From Astropecten irregularis (taxonomy: Eukaryota; Echinodermata; Asteroidea; Paxillosida; Astropectinidae): a stretch of 64,000 nt of DNA. The translations under genes were made by a program, and so were the position numbers. Where the stretch lies: the NCBI GenBank assembly GCA_963971285.1, contig OZ020244.1, forward strand, positions 19,716,001 through 19,780,000, written 5' to 3'. Positions 63,437-64,000 of the stretch are shown piece after piece. The notes beneath the pieces were generated by a model. It was not told the DNA's origin. It made no database searches and worked only from the letters and a program-made list of their open reading frames with translations. Each line of letters begins with the position of its first letter. Within the stretch, counting starts at the first letter, position 1.

Positions 63437-64000
63437 CTGTTTATAGACAGACCAAAGAAAATAAAGAAGATACGCGCAATTAACTACCGAAAATAAGACA
63501 TCTAAACCATGCGTTAAATAGGAGATTATATTGATGGCGTTATTTAGAGAGTTTCAGTTATTGCGTTAGCCTTGCTAAACGGGTCATGTGCGTTGAAATC
63601 AGCCCAGCGTGTGTTATGGCGCATTCAATTTAGTTCGCAGTTCAAAGAATGGTTAAGACGGGAAAAACGACAGTATAATGTTCATGTTACAATGAATGTT
63701 AAAGGGTTATTTGTTTTTTACAAAGGCGATGAAAACAGTGGAAGAAATATACTCAGCCACAAAAGAAACACAAACGATGGGTTCAATTGTCATGTTTTTG
63801 ACATTTTATTTAGTGGCTGTTTCAATTGATCAAATTCAACAAAATTATGACAACAAGAGCAACACTCAAGTCAGAAACTTTGAACGAAATTTTGTTGTAT
63901 TAAAAGAATTTAAACAGCCGCAATGAAACGTCAAAAACACGACCATTGAATGGACCCATCGTTTGTGTTTCTTTTGTGGCTCAGTAGACCGATAAGACGG
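63437..64000. other. Intron of the unidentified gene, with a hairpin element
   Basis: Apart from the hairpin element at 63751-63985, I see nothing. The small plus-strand frames overlap that element. Confidence 0.5.
63751..63985. mobile_element. Hairpin MITE with ~58-bp TIRs
   Basis: CAGCCACAAAAGAAACACAA and GATGGGTTCAATTG at the left are matched by CAATTGAA-like, GACCCATCGTTTGTGTTTCT and TTTTGTGGCTCAGT at the right. ATGTTTTTGACATTT opposes AACGTCAAAAACACGA further in. The right end lies 15 bp from the window edge. Confidence 0.75.

Noticed and set aside
1..64000. CRISPR arrays, operons or bacterial features
   Set aside because: The window is clearly eukaryotic. The regularly recurring sequences are dispersed MITEs and SINEs, not spacer arrays.

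Overview
This window is nuclear DNA from a metazoan. It has introns with GT-AG boundaries, animal receptor and ubiquitin-ligase families, and AT-rich spacers full of short inverted-repeat transposons. A PAN plus fibrinogen-domain lectin and LRR/Ig receptors, with dense MITEs and tRNA-derived SINEs, suggest a marine invertebrate, most likely a deuterostome such as an echinoderm; the sequence alone does not prove this. There is one 200-N scaffold gap (13782-13981).

Layout. (1) 1561-10608, minus strand: a ten-exon F-box/WD40 gene that I could splice completely (837 aa, seven WD blades, F-box, 403-residue acidic/serine-rich N-terminus). (2) 12860-14746: a long-TIR, 9-bp-TSD (Mutator-like) element containing the gap. 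(3) 18245-20257, minus: a single-coding-exon membrane protein with seven hydrophobic segments, PRRT3/PRRT4-like. (4) 31287-32270, plus: a secreted, intronless PAN + fibrinogen-domain protein. (5) 48359-50176, minus: an Ig-domain single-pass receptor whose tail carries an ITAM-spaced tyrosine pair, several further YxxL/I motifs and two polyproline runs. (6) 56101-58137, minus: an LRR-Ig single-pass receptor. (7) 63012-63436, minus: the last coding exon of an unidentified gene. Four genes on the minus strand have a good splice acceptor just 5' of their ATG, so they probably have non-coding first exons further upstream.

The spacers (about 11 kb, 16 kb, 6 kb and 5 kb) contain no gene I can support. 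They hold several families of non-autonomous elements: TTAA-flanked piggyBac-like MITEs (five copies), ~140-bp palindromic MITEs (three plus a remnant), a group of MITEs with unrelated interiors sharing a GATTTCACGAAA-type terminus, two elements with TWA (Harbinger-like) target duplications, inverted pairs of tRNA-like sequences, and two copies of a tRNA-headed SINE.

The most unusual observation is a set of seven tiny insertions (11-28 bp), most beginning CATGGAGGAA or ATGGAGG and often palindromic, each flanked by a 7- or 8-bp direct repeat that differs at every site. They look like genuine transposition events or scars but are too small to be any standard element. The second is the neighbouring receptor pair at 48-58 kb, which share a tail signature GY(M/I)T...YLEI.
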